Source of the DNA: Branchiostoma floridae
Lineage: Eukaryota; Chordata; Leptocardii; Amphioxiformes; Branchiostomatidae
DNA: 64,000 bases
Direction: 5' to 3'
NCBI RefSeq assembly: GCF_000003815.2
Contig: NC_049987.1
Span: 24,502,283-24,566,282 of the forward strand
Part shown: one piece after another, positions 1 through 11,400 of the stretch
How positions within the stretch are numbered: the first letter of the stretch is position 1
Layout: every line of letters begins with the position of its first letter
Notes under the pieces: model-generated
The model's input: the letters and a program-made list of their open reading frames with translations, nothing else
Databases searched by the model: none
What the model was told of the DNA's origin: nothing
Made by a program: the position numbers and the translations under genes

Positions 1-22
1 CGGTACAGACAATTTAGGTCCA

Positions 23-73
23 GGTACGGTCCAGGTCCAGGTACGGTCCAGGTCCAGGTACGGTCCAGGTCCA
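23..73. repeat. 17-bp tandem repeat (3 units)
   Basis: Three units of 17 bp (GGTACGGTCCAGGTCCA) begin at 23, 40 and 57. Related GGTCC/GGTACC-rich sequence recurs right after the first assembly gap (48967-49045), so this is probably the end of a dispersed repeat family and not a unique satellite. No coding potential is credible here. Confidence 0.8.
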
Positions 74-2435
74 GAGGATCAGGTCCAGGTCCGGACCTGA
101 ACATGAACCAAATTGTTGGTGAATGGGCGATACTAAAAAAATGGTCCATTTTCTTACAAATGAATCTGTTTGGTAGAGTATCACGTAAACAACGCTAACT
201 ACCTTTGTGAATTTACACCAAGTTTGACTACATAGTAACATGGTAAAAATGACTATCCACTCTCCTATACTTCGCTATTGCTATTTCATTGGACCAAGAA
301 GCACGTGAACGCCTGGCGCCCTATTGCCGATATAATGTGTTCATTTCGAATCGGTCCAACATCCGCTCCACTGCATTTTTTCCGGTCTGTTTTTTCTGGT
401 CCGGTTCACCAGGAAAAACCGGTTTTCTATCGGTACGTCGTACCGTTACCAACCCTTAGTACGTAATATACATTATTATAGTAATGAAATGTTTGAGGTA
501 CTTGCTACGTTAAAGAGACACGGATACTTACAAGACACAATGTTTTTAGTTCGCATTCATTAATTTCTTCACACGACCCACGTATTCAGCGGGTAGATAA
601 GGTTAAATCTGTGTCATGTCGAAGTCATACGTGGGCTGTTCTGTACGTTGGTAGTACCCTTACCGAGTTTTCCATTGCAGTATGTGACTACAGTACAGTA
701 CTGTAAATGCAAAAGATCGCGGGATGGCTACCGCAAACTCAACACCTCCGCGAACACTCCATTTTCTCGCTACCGTGAAATTAAATCCTAACTATCACAA
801 CTTCGCGAGTTATATTGTTCACAATGACACAAAAATACAAAGCCCACTGCAGTACCGTAGGAAACTCCATGGAAATCATTTTCGAACATGACCTTTCTTC
901 ACACAAGCACTACACACCATGATATATTTACAACGTCTCAAGTTACTAGTATATGCACAGTAGACGGGGAGTTCGGAGTCATAACGAGTTGGTTACGGAA
1001 TGATTTTTGGATTTGGGGTTTTCACTTAAGATTTTTCCGGTGTCAGACCCGACACGAAACCAGAAATCAGGCTATTTGAATTGAGTCTACCCATCGTTTT
1101 CCTTGCAGTCGTCTGAATTTCGGGAATGTATCGGTTTTCCTGACAGGTCAGATGAGGTCGTGATAGTAGCGTTCTTGTGACCGATGCACTTCCGATGAAA
1201 GTCCAGCCCCCAGGCGACAACATATCCCGATACATTACTAGATAGTAGCAACGACGCATTCCCGATACCTTCCCAGTGTAATACCGACATCTACATGCAC
1301 TGTGATGTCAATGGAGTGGGCTTATACCCCCCTCACAATAGGCGCGATTCGATCGGAAGACTAGTTTACGAACTCTGAATGACATTTTCGTGAGTAAGAC
1401 GTCCGGTGTTCTCACGATCATCTTGCGATTTTTACGGATCGCCGGCAGTTTTCAGGAGTCTTACGACGGTCGCGGTGCAGCGAAACATGTTCTTAGCATA
1501 TGCGACTAGTCGAAGGAAATCTCCAAAATCGCACAGCTCGTTACCGAGTCGCAGATTGTGCGTACAAATCGTGCGTACATTGCAAGGGTATCGGTCAATA
1601 GTCTTGCGTCAATCCAACGATTGAAGACCGATAGGCGAGCAAAGACATAGTTATTAATCATCGAGCGCAAATCGGATGGCGAACGCCCGTCAGTTGGGCA
1701 ACGTTCGGGCGACGTTCGCCCGACTTCCGTTTGTTTACAAATATTGAATTTCTGGGAATGTGAGGGTAATTCTAAAATTGTGGCCGCTGTGGCAGTATGT
1801 AGGCTGGCTTTATGACACACTTTCTTTTCTTGCGTGATTTCTATTGTGCCCGCGCATTCCATTCATTGGTTAAAAAGATTCCGACAACAAAATAAGCAAC
1901 ATTTATTGATCTCTTGCCTTTTTTGAGGAACGTTTTGTGTTACCTTGTCCGCGTGCAAGAGGTCATGGGAGGTTTATTATCATAGATTTATTCACCGTCG
2001 ATCTCACGAGCCTCGCGTACATGTGAGGGGGACAGTTTTGAGGCGAAAAATACGCAAGACCATCTTAAGATCTTAAAATCAGCCGACCTTCCTGCGATCG
2101 CGAAGAACGTCCGAAGATCGTATATAATGTGAGGGGGGTATAAGGAGCGCTCCCGATGCCAGCCATATGGGCACGATAGGCCAGGCACGAGGGGCCGACT
2201 GTACCACTATACGTGTAGTACTATTTCCTAACTGGGAATAACAAATTTTCAATCAATTTTTTTTATGTTTCTATCGCTAGAGCACCCCTTCTTAATTCTC
2301 AATCATCAGTTTTTAACAAATGAGCTTAATTACTTTTTAGGTATATCTCATCATAGTCCCATACCTACGGTATGGTGGAATGAAATATAACAAGTTCCTC
2401 AACTGATATCGTTTCATCGTTTTTGGTTTATCATC
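74..2435. other. Repeat-rich region without a supported gene
   Basis: Only short ORFs occur on either strand and none resembles a known protein. A perfect 17-bp inverted repeat (CTTATACCCCCCTCACA at 1321-1337 and its complement at 2128-2144) with weaker similarity inside suggests a decayed inverted-repeat element of about 820 bp. A GC-rich stretch near 1680-1735 carries GGGCGA/TCGCCC mini-palindromes. Upstream exons of the ZU5 gene could be hidden here, but I could not identify any. Confidence 0.5.
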
Positions 2436-5400
2436 TTGAAAGGGGTTTTGGAGGAGTTATGCTGCTCAAAGACAACAGAGACGTCCGTCATACCAAAAGG
2501 CGGTAAAGTGGAGATTCCCGGTTTTGTCAAGCTCGCTGTGCCACCTGGCGCCCTTCAAAGAGACACGACGGTTACCGTCTCCATAGTAGACATTCCCGGT
2601 ATCTTGAGGGGTCCTGAAGGCGTCAGTTGGACCTCCGGCTACCCCTGGTCCCTGGGTAAGAAGGCCTGTCCACGTGAGCTACTGGATCATGTGCTGTTCT
2701 CCCCAGCAGTCGGCGTCAACCTACATGGTGCGAAACTGAGTCGACCGATTGAGCTAGAGACTTGGCGGCCGCCTGGTTCTGAAGGAATGGAGTGTGTCGT
2801 GCTGAAGTATCATGCTGGCGAAGGCTGGAAAGATATCACAGCTTCAACCAAACTACAGAGATATCCGAATTCGGACAAAGTATCCATTTCTCTGCATACC
2901 TTTTGTCCGGTGACTCCGTTTTGGATCACCCCTGCTGCCACTGGGTCGTCCCTGAGGTCCCGGGATCCTAAAAGCACAGTGACAAACACAGTAATCCATG
3001 CACTGTCGTCAAATACTCTGGAATGTTGCTTTGCTGCTTATATCAAGCCCCTTTCTACAGCTGGCCGAATGCGATTCCACGTCGTCTGCAGAGAACGGAG
3101 TGTCCAAGCAGAAGAACACCAAGCAGGGTTCAAGTTGTGTGGATCCAATAAAGCCACTCGTCTTCTTTTCCATGGCGATGACATTGATGTTGCTGTAAGT
3201 TTAAATGGATCCCCATACCGGTCAAAGCAGGTGAATGTATGCGCCGGACAGTGCCGCGAACCAAGCGGTCAGCAAATACAAATGAACATTGTCAGACCAG
3301 AAGGAAGTCTCATCGCAGGCGAAGTGCAAGTCAGGAAAATTCAACAACTACCATGGCCGGTTGTATGTGAACTTGATTTTGATGAGGTAAAGATTAGCTG
3401 CTATTGCGTATCTGACTGTAAATTAATGTTTTTGTCTTTAAACTGTAAACAACATAGCTGTTTTCAGGTACACAAACCCGAAAATTCTACTCAGAGTAAT
3501 GGGCTTTTCAATAAAACTCACGTGTTGTGAATTTCTTTTTCAACGAAAATAATCAGTAAATAGTGACGTGCTGTGTTTTCTGTTTCAGGAAGGGGATGAT
3601 TCACCGAGTAAGTATATTTCATCGTACTGCAAATGTAAATCATTATTTCACGACCCCATTCCTTCGCCAAATGATTTTAAAGTGATAACTGATGTGTCAA
3701 TTGTGTTTGTCATTAATAATCCAGATACGGTCCTTATTTGCATAAAAAAGGTAATAAATCACCACCTCCCCAAATAAAAGACGTACACAATCTATGTTAA
3801 GAAAGAAGGGTTTAATCACATTTTCTGCTGATTTGTGCAAATGAGGTCCTCATTTACATAATAAACCTTCAATGATGTTTACCTCTACATAACTTCCTAA
3901 TGCCACAAGTAAGTAATTCCCGCCATTTACCACAATGAGGTTAGAGCATTTCTTATCAATTATGCAAATGATGTCTTCATTTGCATAATGCTTATCTATC
4001 AATATTCTTCTTTCTCATTTACCAATCCCACATGTTGCAATAGTAGACAGCGGGAGTGTTGTTAATCCTGCTAGCAGACATGTGCAGGCCGGCGGGCATG
4101 TTGTCGAGCCGACTGGAGCAGGTTTGGACAATTTTCTCATTAGATATTCAAATTAGATCCGGATTTCAAAGACCTAATCACATACCGAATATCAATACAA
4201 TGCATCCAGGCGTTCTTGAATTATGCTGGTCTTTTACAACACACACGCACAAAAAACACCACACAAAATATAACCTTCTTGGCGAAGGCAAAACTTGTTA
4301 ATGGGGTTATTAAAGCCCTGTATGGTATTCATCTCTTGAAGGAGTCAAAGGCATGATGACAAGTAGTAGAAATAAGCGGAAAAGTTGTCTCCTACAGTAG
4401 AAACATAAATCTATCATATCAGGACAAATACCATAACTTAGCATTCATTGTCAAAAACAGTTAATGTGTTCATTCTAGGTGGCTTTAATAAAAACGTCGT
4501 TGTGCACCAAATATGTGTACATGTTAAATATGACTGATTTTTCATGCTGAATACAACTTTAGATACATGTATATTGTTCATTATCTATAATTCTCTCATT
4601 ATATGTCAAATGAAGAAAGAGGTATACATATTTTAATTTCTAAGAAAATGATTTGTTACTTCAGCAAAATCAATATCAACGTCATTTAGAAACTGGTGGA
4701 TAAGACAAAAACAATTCCATAGCGAGCTAAAGCGCTTAATATTCCAATTATTGTGAAAGGCATCCTTACTGTTTCATTGTGATGCTAACATTACATTTCT
4801 CCATACAGGCAAAGATGGAAGTCGGCGCTCACGAATGCAGCCCGGCCACAAACCGTCTTCTCTTATGGTGTCGGCAAAGCAGATGACAGTGCACGAACGC
4901 CAATCGACAGACCATGGAGTAGGGCGTAGTAGGGCCAGAATGGGCTCGAATGCAAAAGGTGGAAACAACTGTTACATTTCTGTTATTTTTTCATTAAAAT
5001 GTATTATAAGAAATGAATTCTGAAACAATTCTGAAAAGAAGAAAACTTTCTGCGTTAAAGAACAACAGTTTGTTCATAAGTTAAGACTTTTTGATTACAT
5101 AATTTTGCTTACAGCATAAGAAGGTTAGACACCCAGGTAATAAGATACGGCAAATAGCAGTTACTCAAGCAACAGGATATGATTTTCAAACCGTCAGACG
5201 TTTCAGACAACTTCCGTTGTTGCTGGAGAGCAGTTTTTTATCCTCAGTAGGAATTGCTATGCATACGAGATGAAGCCAATTTTGATAGTCCAATTGGAAA
5301 AAAAAAACGTAAAGACAAGTTAAGACGAAGTTGATACAAATGACTAAACTAGCTCCTTAAGCTTCGTATAAGTTTAGACATCCAGGTAATGAGATTCGCC

Positions 5401-5562
5401 AAATAGCGGTAACTCAAGCAACTGGATATGACCCAGAAAACGCTCAGTCGTTTCATATAACATCCGTTATCATTCGTCAGTGTCAGCGTCGTATCCAATT
5501 GCTTGAGTAATTGCTATTTGGCGAATCTCTCTCTCTCTCTCTTTTTCTCTCTCTCTCTCTCT

Positions 5563-5630
<68 letters not shown>

Positions 5631-6501
5631 AAGAGGGGGGTAATTATGACACATGCCAAGCAGTAGGTCACCCTTGGACTCATACAGCTTTGATTCTTTA
5701 GCCCCAGTTCCAAAAGTCACCAAATACTTCCACTTCATCAAGGAAAGAGTAGCCGGGGAATGGAAGAACCTGGCTGACACATTAGGGTTTGAGTGGGAGG
5801 ACATTGAAAACATTGAGGGGAGAGAGATCGATGCCAAGAGTTGCTGCAGAAGAATGCTGAACGACTGGTATAAGAAGAACGGTAACGCCGCCACGATAGA
5901 GGTGTTGATGGGCGCCCTAGCTGGACGGAAGCTACAGTTCGTCGTGGATGCTCTACGCGATGCCAAAGAGTTTCCAGGCAAGACTTCTTCCTGTACTAAT
6001 GTAACCATGACCTTAAGGAAGTTAACAAATTCCCCCTTAAAAATGGATTGTCTTTGGTCCTCTTTCGTATACCCGATATATTCACATAACTTAGAAGACA
6101 TGGAAGAAGACATTGCTTACGTTATTCATGCCATGAAAAAGAAAATGAAAACCATCACATAATTTTCTTTTTTTTTCATTATTGTGTATCTGTTCATTAG
6201 AATGAAGACAAAGTAGGCAATCAAAAGCAACCGTCCAAAGAAAAGAAACTTGCATTGTGGGAGTTTTATAGTATACCTTGCATAGAGGTTTTATGACTCG
6301 TTATAAGGATGTGGATACCTATTAAAATAAATATGATGATGTTGTTACTTACTACGTTTAGTATCACTATGTGGTTTAATTAAACTATTTTCTTCCGTTT
6401 CAGAGCTACAAAACCGTGACCAGCGTCTTCCCGACATCAATACTTCCCCCATGTCACGTAACCTCGTGTACCCTCGCAGACCACGTGACGGTCACAATTG
6501 A
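2436..6501 (+). CDS. ZU5 and Death-domain protein, 3' part of gene
   Basis: Five exons join in phase: about 2436-3386, 3589-3607, 4809-4958, 5708-5977 and 6404-6501 (TGA), giving about 495 residues. The first long exon encodes a ZU5 domain (residues about 15-160, with VPPGAL as in UNC5, ankyrin and PIDD-type ZU5) followed by a UPA-like region. A 19-bp microexon and a basic linker come next. The exon at 5708 encodes a Death domain, with the hallmark EWKNLADTLGF and a CCRRMLNDWY helix. ZU5-UPA-Death proteins act as signalling adaptors or receptor tails. No ATG opens the first exon in frame, so it must be entered by splicing and the 5' end is missing. The last intron appears to use a GC donor (CCAG/GCAAGA). 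Without that splice the frame would read on to a stop at 6162. The symbol is left blank because UNC5-like, PIDD-like and ankyrin-like identities cannot be separated here. Confidence 0.75.
5105..5526. mobile_element. Foldback (hairpin) element, two copies
   Basis: One arm lies at about 5105-5220. A compact hairpin lies at about 5370-5526, where the left arm contains ACTCAAGCAACTGGATATGA and the right arm is its near complement ending TTTGGCGAATCTC. The same family recurs at 8775-8830, 38595-39185, 45505-45650 and 53680-53760. No transposase is visible, so these are non-autonomous elements. Confidence 0.7.
5525..5627. repeat. (CT)n(AT)n microsatellite
   Basis: A CT tract with a few interruptions runs directly into a pure AT tract, just upstream of the Death-domain exon and abutting the foldback element. 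The Arg/Glu-rich ORF on the minus strand here is a by-product of the tract. Confidence 0.95.
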
Positions 6502-8287
6502 CAAAGAATGGCGGATGCTCAAGCTCCCGTCTTTTGTCGTGAGCAAACACATGATGTTGACCTTCATATAGTCTAGCCTCACAAACTCTATTTGGTTATC
6601 CTTACTAAAACACATATTGTGACCAGCCCTTCCAGCTCTATCCTGCCACTTGCTACATAACGTAATCGAACACCACAAGGTGTCTGCTATTTACTTTACC
6701 AGTAATCATGGTGACAGCCGTCTGGTCCAGGTAATTTACAATGACATTAAAAAACTACACAGTAGCAGGGATTAATGTCCCTGTAGCTCAACTGGTAGCA
6801 GCCTCACAGTTGAGCTCCAGGTTTCAATTAGTTCTTAACTGGGAGTCCCACCGAGGTTCGATTCTGGGAAGAGCATCTCGGTTGGGGCTGCACCTGTCTT
6901 TTGGAAGGGACATTATTTGGGGTCCAATGTTTGAGGGGATGCTTCGAGTTTGTGAAATAGGAAGGGCAAACACCTTCTCCCCGTAAAAATATAGTGCAAG
7001 CATTTCTTAATAAGATATCGCTATTGCTTTGACTAGAGCAGGTTTATAATGTTGTAGTTATATTTCAGCCATACCATAAGTATGGTGAAATATATTGAAA
7101 GTTTATTGCAAGCTCATGCTCATGGGGCTAATTGCAGGTGAACAAAATCAAATACATGAAGTGATTGAGAACACGTAAATGATCTAAATTCTAACATATG
7201 AAGACTAACTGATTGTAATGTACATACAGAATATAATGACCACTGTTGAATGCATTTTCTTTTACCATTTCAATGATCATGCGAAATACATTCAAATGAA
7301 ACAAGAGATTCTATGAATTGACAAGCATTTCAATGCCCAGAATCGTCAATTTTAACATTAGATTTTTTTCTATCACCCTGCTGTGTTATAATTGTATTAG
7401 GATGTTGATGTTTCTGTATGCAGATCGATGCGTCTTTGCCTTCGTTTTCAATATTAATAGTTCAGACCTTCACGAGGGCATAAATGTATGGAAATGAACA
7501 AAAAATAACATTCATTTGAATCATTGAACGTAATAAGTGTAAATATAGAATAGAATTAATTGTCATGGATGTAGATTTTAATTGATATTAGACCTGTGTA
7601 AATGTTTTATTGTAGTTTACATTTTGCATTTCTAACTTTGTAGTATCCCAGTCCAATCAAAAGGAGTAACGTTCGACGTTCAAACGTTTTATCTCTACTT
7701 TTTGTGCGCCTAGCCAGAGTAGGCGTCTTATCAGAGAAAACGTCAGACGGGTAAATATACAGAAGGCGCTTTGATTGGCGTTGTTTACCCAGAGAGCAAA
7801 AGTCAACTACGGCACGTGTTGTTTTTGTTAGGTCGCCATTACCAAGCCACAATGTACTGACTTCTCTCATCTCCTTAGCATTACGCGGGACCTTATGGCT
7901 TATGAATAAAGGAGTTGTCTAAATTTATCATTTGTATGTGATATTTGAAAAAGGCTATTTGTTACATAACAATATGATTAACTTGATATATCAAAAACTG
8001 TACTATGAGTCACTGAAATGCATGTGACCATATGCTAGTAAACCAATTACTATAGTACCTTAGGAAGAGTAGGGAGTACTTTCTTCTTTAACTTATATAA
8101 CAAGATAAATGTATGAACCCTACTTGTCGCTGGACAGTGATATATGGCATGCTCTACAATGCTGTGCGTGATGTGCATCTATTTGCAGTACTTTGTAGTA
8201 GGCGAACAAAAATCAAACGATGACACTTATTAAAACATCACAATACAAACATCTAATAGTTCTCATCGATGTAGAATCAGTTTACGG
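6502..8287. other. AT-rich intergenic region with one SINE
   Basis: Between the ZU5/Death gene and the BHMT-like gene, which are convergent, I see no coding exon. A tRNA-derived SINE lies at 6777-6990; the rest is AT-rich with stop codons in all frames. The 87-residue minus-strand ORF near 7607-7870 matches nothing I recognise. Confidence 0.6.
6777..6990 (+). mobile_element. tRNA-derived SINE, family A
   Basis: The head reads like a tRNA gene: a box A-like TAGCTCAACTGGTAG and a box B GGTTCGATTC. It is followed by a common body (TCGGTTGGGGCTGCACC, then TTTGAGG and CCCCGTAAAAA). Other copies lie near 12728-13075, 33845-34140 and 34617-34850, and inverted near 39590-39700, 40010-40370 and 46240-46445. 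The head is too degenerate to fold as a functional tRNA. Confidence 0.75.
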
Positions 8288-8409
8288 TTACAATAGTTTG
8301 ACGAATTTCTTAGTGATGAGACTATGGAGCTTCTTGTCGGTGCCATAGTTACAATAGTTTAACGACTTTCTCAGTGTTGAGACTATGGAGCTTCTTGTCG
8401 GTACCATAG
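8288..8409 (-). repeat. Tandem duplicate of the BHMT-like last-exon 3' end
   Basis: About 60 bp covering the last codons and stop region of the BHMT-like gene occurs twice in direct orientation (8288-8348 and 8349-8409), with a few mismatches. The shared core is GACTATGGAGCTTCTTGTCG. The upstream copy (in gene orientation) holds the real stop; the other would be 3' UTR. Confidence 0.8.
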
Positions 8410-11400
8410 GCGAAGTGCTGGCTCATGTCGGGGGAGTACTTGCTGGCGGGCGGTGTGCGGCCCAGGGACTCGGCCAGGGTCCGGGTGAAGTGCGAGGCGT
8501 TCCCGCAGCACAGCCCAACGTACTGCAGCCCCAGCTGCCGGCACCGCTGCCCGAACTCTGCGATCATGCTGCGGCTGCACAGGAACGCGTCAAGGTCCGT
8601 GGGAAAAGCGCGCTCTCCTAGAAAAAAGGGCAATCAAGAAATGAAGCCTCAATACCCACCTGTGTCTGTCCCTGGAGCTATTGAAACAAAGATGAGCGCC
8701 AATGCTATATGTCGTAAGGAAAACATAAGTTTCACCTATCATATCTAATCACAACGAACAGCTCATGACCCAAATTAAAGAGCAGTTGCTTGATATGATT
8801 TTGAAAACGGTCAGTTGTTTCAGTCAGTAACCTTAATAGACGTAACAGCTCATGGGTCTAAGAATGTTCTTTCTATGAGGAACTACAATCGTGTGTTGTT
8901 AAGGATACACACCTTTATGGTTGACCAGAGACTGCATGGTCGGCCTCAGCTCGTCACAACGGAACGGCACGGGCAGGGCGGCAACAGGAACCTACAATCA
9001 CGCACAGGACTGCTATTTATCGGTATATCCAACGATACAGCGACATTAAAAGGCAAATAATCGGGCTAGATAATGGTTATCTCTGCGATTGCTATATGCC
9101 ACTTTACTACCGGCAGCATGGTAAAAGTGATTTTCAAAAGATTATCAAAGAGCCATTACGAAGATGTAACCATATACTTATAAACCTAAACTCTCATGAA
9201 AGATATACTTTTCTACCTGTAATATAAATTGTTATTTTGTTAAAAAATAAGTAAAATTCTATAGTCACTTTTTGCAGTTGTCTAAGTAACTTGAATCTTC
9301 CGTATTCTACACATTGAATTTTATTTGACCTTGATCTTGTCCTTTATCCTCTCCACCAGCGGCAGCATAGTGAAGGGCCCCCGCCCGCAGTTCAGCCCCA
9401 CCACGGCGGCTCCGGCCTCCTCCAGGGCCCGCATGGAGTCCAGCAGGGAGAGCCCGTCCACACTCCGGTCCGCGTCTTTGTGGAACGTCATGCACACAAC
9501 CGCCGGGAGACCTGGTCAAGCAACGAAACATCATCTTCATCATCACATCATCATCAACATCAGCATCGCAACATCACATATTCATCTTCATCATCACAAC
9601 ATCGTCATCAATATCAGCAAGCGTTAGTCCACACTCCGGTCCGCGTCTTTGTGTAACGTCATGCACACAACCGCCGGGAGACCTGGTCAAACAACGGCGC
9701 GGTTAACAGACACACAGCATTAGTTGATGCACTGTGCAAGTTACAACTAAATTTGGCAAATTTGTCTCAGTTTCAAAACGTATCAGAAGTACAACATATC
9801 ATAATATATAGCTAACAAAGGTGAAGACATGAAAAACGCTTTTTATGGTAGAGTATAGAACCAAACGTTTGACGACAACGCAAGCACGACGTTGCCAATA
9901 TAGAAACTCACCTTTGCTGTACTTGTTGATGCACTCCAGCGCCAGCTTGGCCTCAGCCACCATCCCGTACGTCTCTGCCACGATGAAGTCCGCCCCCTCC
10001 TCCACTGCCCACTCGATCTGTTCCTGCAATGGAGAATCGTGTCTTAGTCACTTAGTCGCATTTCAGCTTTTAAAGATTGGAGTGCCGAAGATGTTGAATC
10101 ATAAGGAGACATCTCCGACTCTCCTATTCACAACCGAATTGAAACTTCCAAAGTCGGTAAAGTCTTTGAAATCTAGTACTTTTAGACTATCTCTTTGGCA
10201 ATTCTCTACTACTTTTCTTCAGCCCGTAGAAGAGTCTGGTGAAGGCTAACTTTGTTCCGTGAGTCCCAACGATATCTTTCTATCGCAACGGGTCAAATGT
10301 GCCGGGTAGCCAATATCAGCCCCCGTCTCTGTTAAGGGATGGTCGGTGGGCTCAATTGTAGGTTACTGCATCATTGTTTATCTTACCTTGAATATAGTGA
10401 TACACTCCTCGTGTGTGGAGGGCACGTTGGGGTCGAACACGGTGGTGTTGCAGATGTTTCCCGCCATGAGGGTGCCGGTCTCGTCCGCCACCTCCCGGGC
10501 CAGCCTCAGGGCGGTCCGGTTCATGGGCTCCAGGTCAGCCTCGCGCCCGATAACCCGCAGCTTCTCACGGTGCCCGTAGTACTGGGTGGGAGATATATGT
10601 ATATGTTAGTGTTACTGATGTTTCCCGCCATGAGGGTGCCGGTCTCGTCCGCCACCTCCCGGGCCAGCCTCAGGGCGGTCCGGTTCATGGGCTCCAGGTC
10701 AGCCTCGCGCCCGATAACACGCAGTTTCTCACGGTGCCCGTAGTACTGGGTGGGGAAAAGGGGATCTTTGTTCAAGAAGATTTGCATCGTGCAATGGTTA
10801 GTGACCCTGCCTCTATGTGATTCGCTTGTCGAAAGTAGCCAGGGGTAGCCTGGGTACCATCCGGATAGTAGTTCGCTCCTATCTTCGCTTCCGCTATCAT
10901 GATACACAGAAACACAGAGAAGCGACTGTATATAGTGTATAATGAATGTCAGAGCTAATAGCGACTGTATATAGTGTATAATGAATGTCAGAGCTAATAG
11001 CGACTGTATATAGTGTATAATGAATGTCAGAGCTAATAGCGACTGTATATAGTGTATAATGAACGTCGGAGCGAACTACTTTCCGGCTGGTATCCAGGCT
11101 AAGCCAGGGGAGTTTGAACCTGTAAATACTGTACATATCGCTCGTCTTCTCTGTCACAAACAGTGATAAAATAGCTCTTCAGTCAGTTAATCCGATTGGA
11201 GAGGGCTTTTCGTTTTCGATGTTGTATGTTGTTGAGTTTGATCTGAATGAATGTAAAAATAAAGAAACGAAAATGGAAACAAACTACTAGTATCTGTAGA
11301 CAGTGTCCTAACGGCACGTCTAAATTTTTTGAGTGCTTTTTTCTTAGCCTTAAAGTAAGATAATGCAGTGAAGGTTAAGTTCACCGTGAATGCCAGCACT

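Noticed and set aside
5483..6113. Long minus-strand ORFs rich in Arg-Glu and Tyr-Ile
   Set aside because: They are translations of the CT/AT microsatellite and the antisense of the Death-domain exon.
6777..6860. tRNA gene suggested by box A/box B sequence
   Set aside because: The head belongs to a multi-copy SINE, the arms do not pair into a cloverleaf, and the body continues into a shared non-tRNA sequence.
10897..11157. Minus-strand ORF with repeated [13 protein letters not shown]
   Set aside because: It is the in-frame reading of the 39-bp internal repeats of a MITE, with no independent coding evidence.
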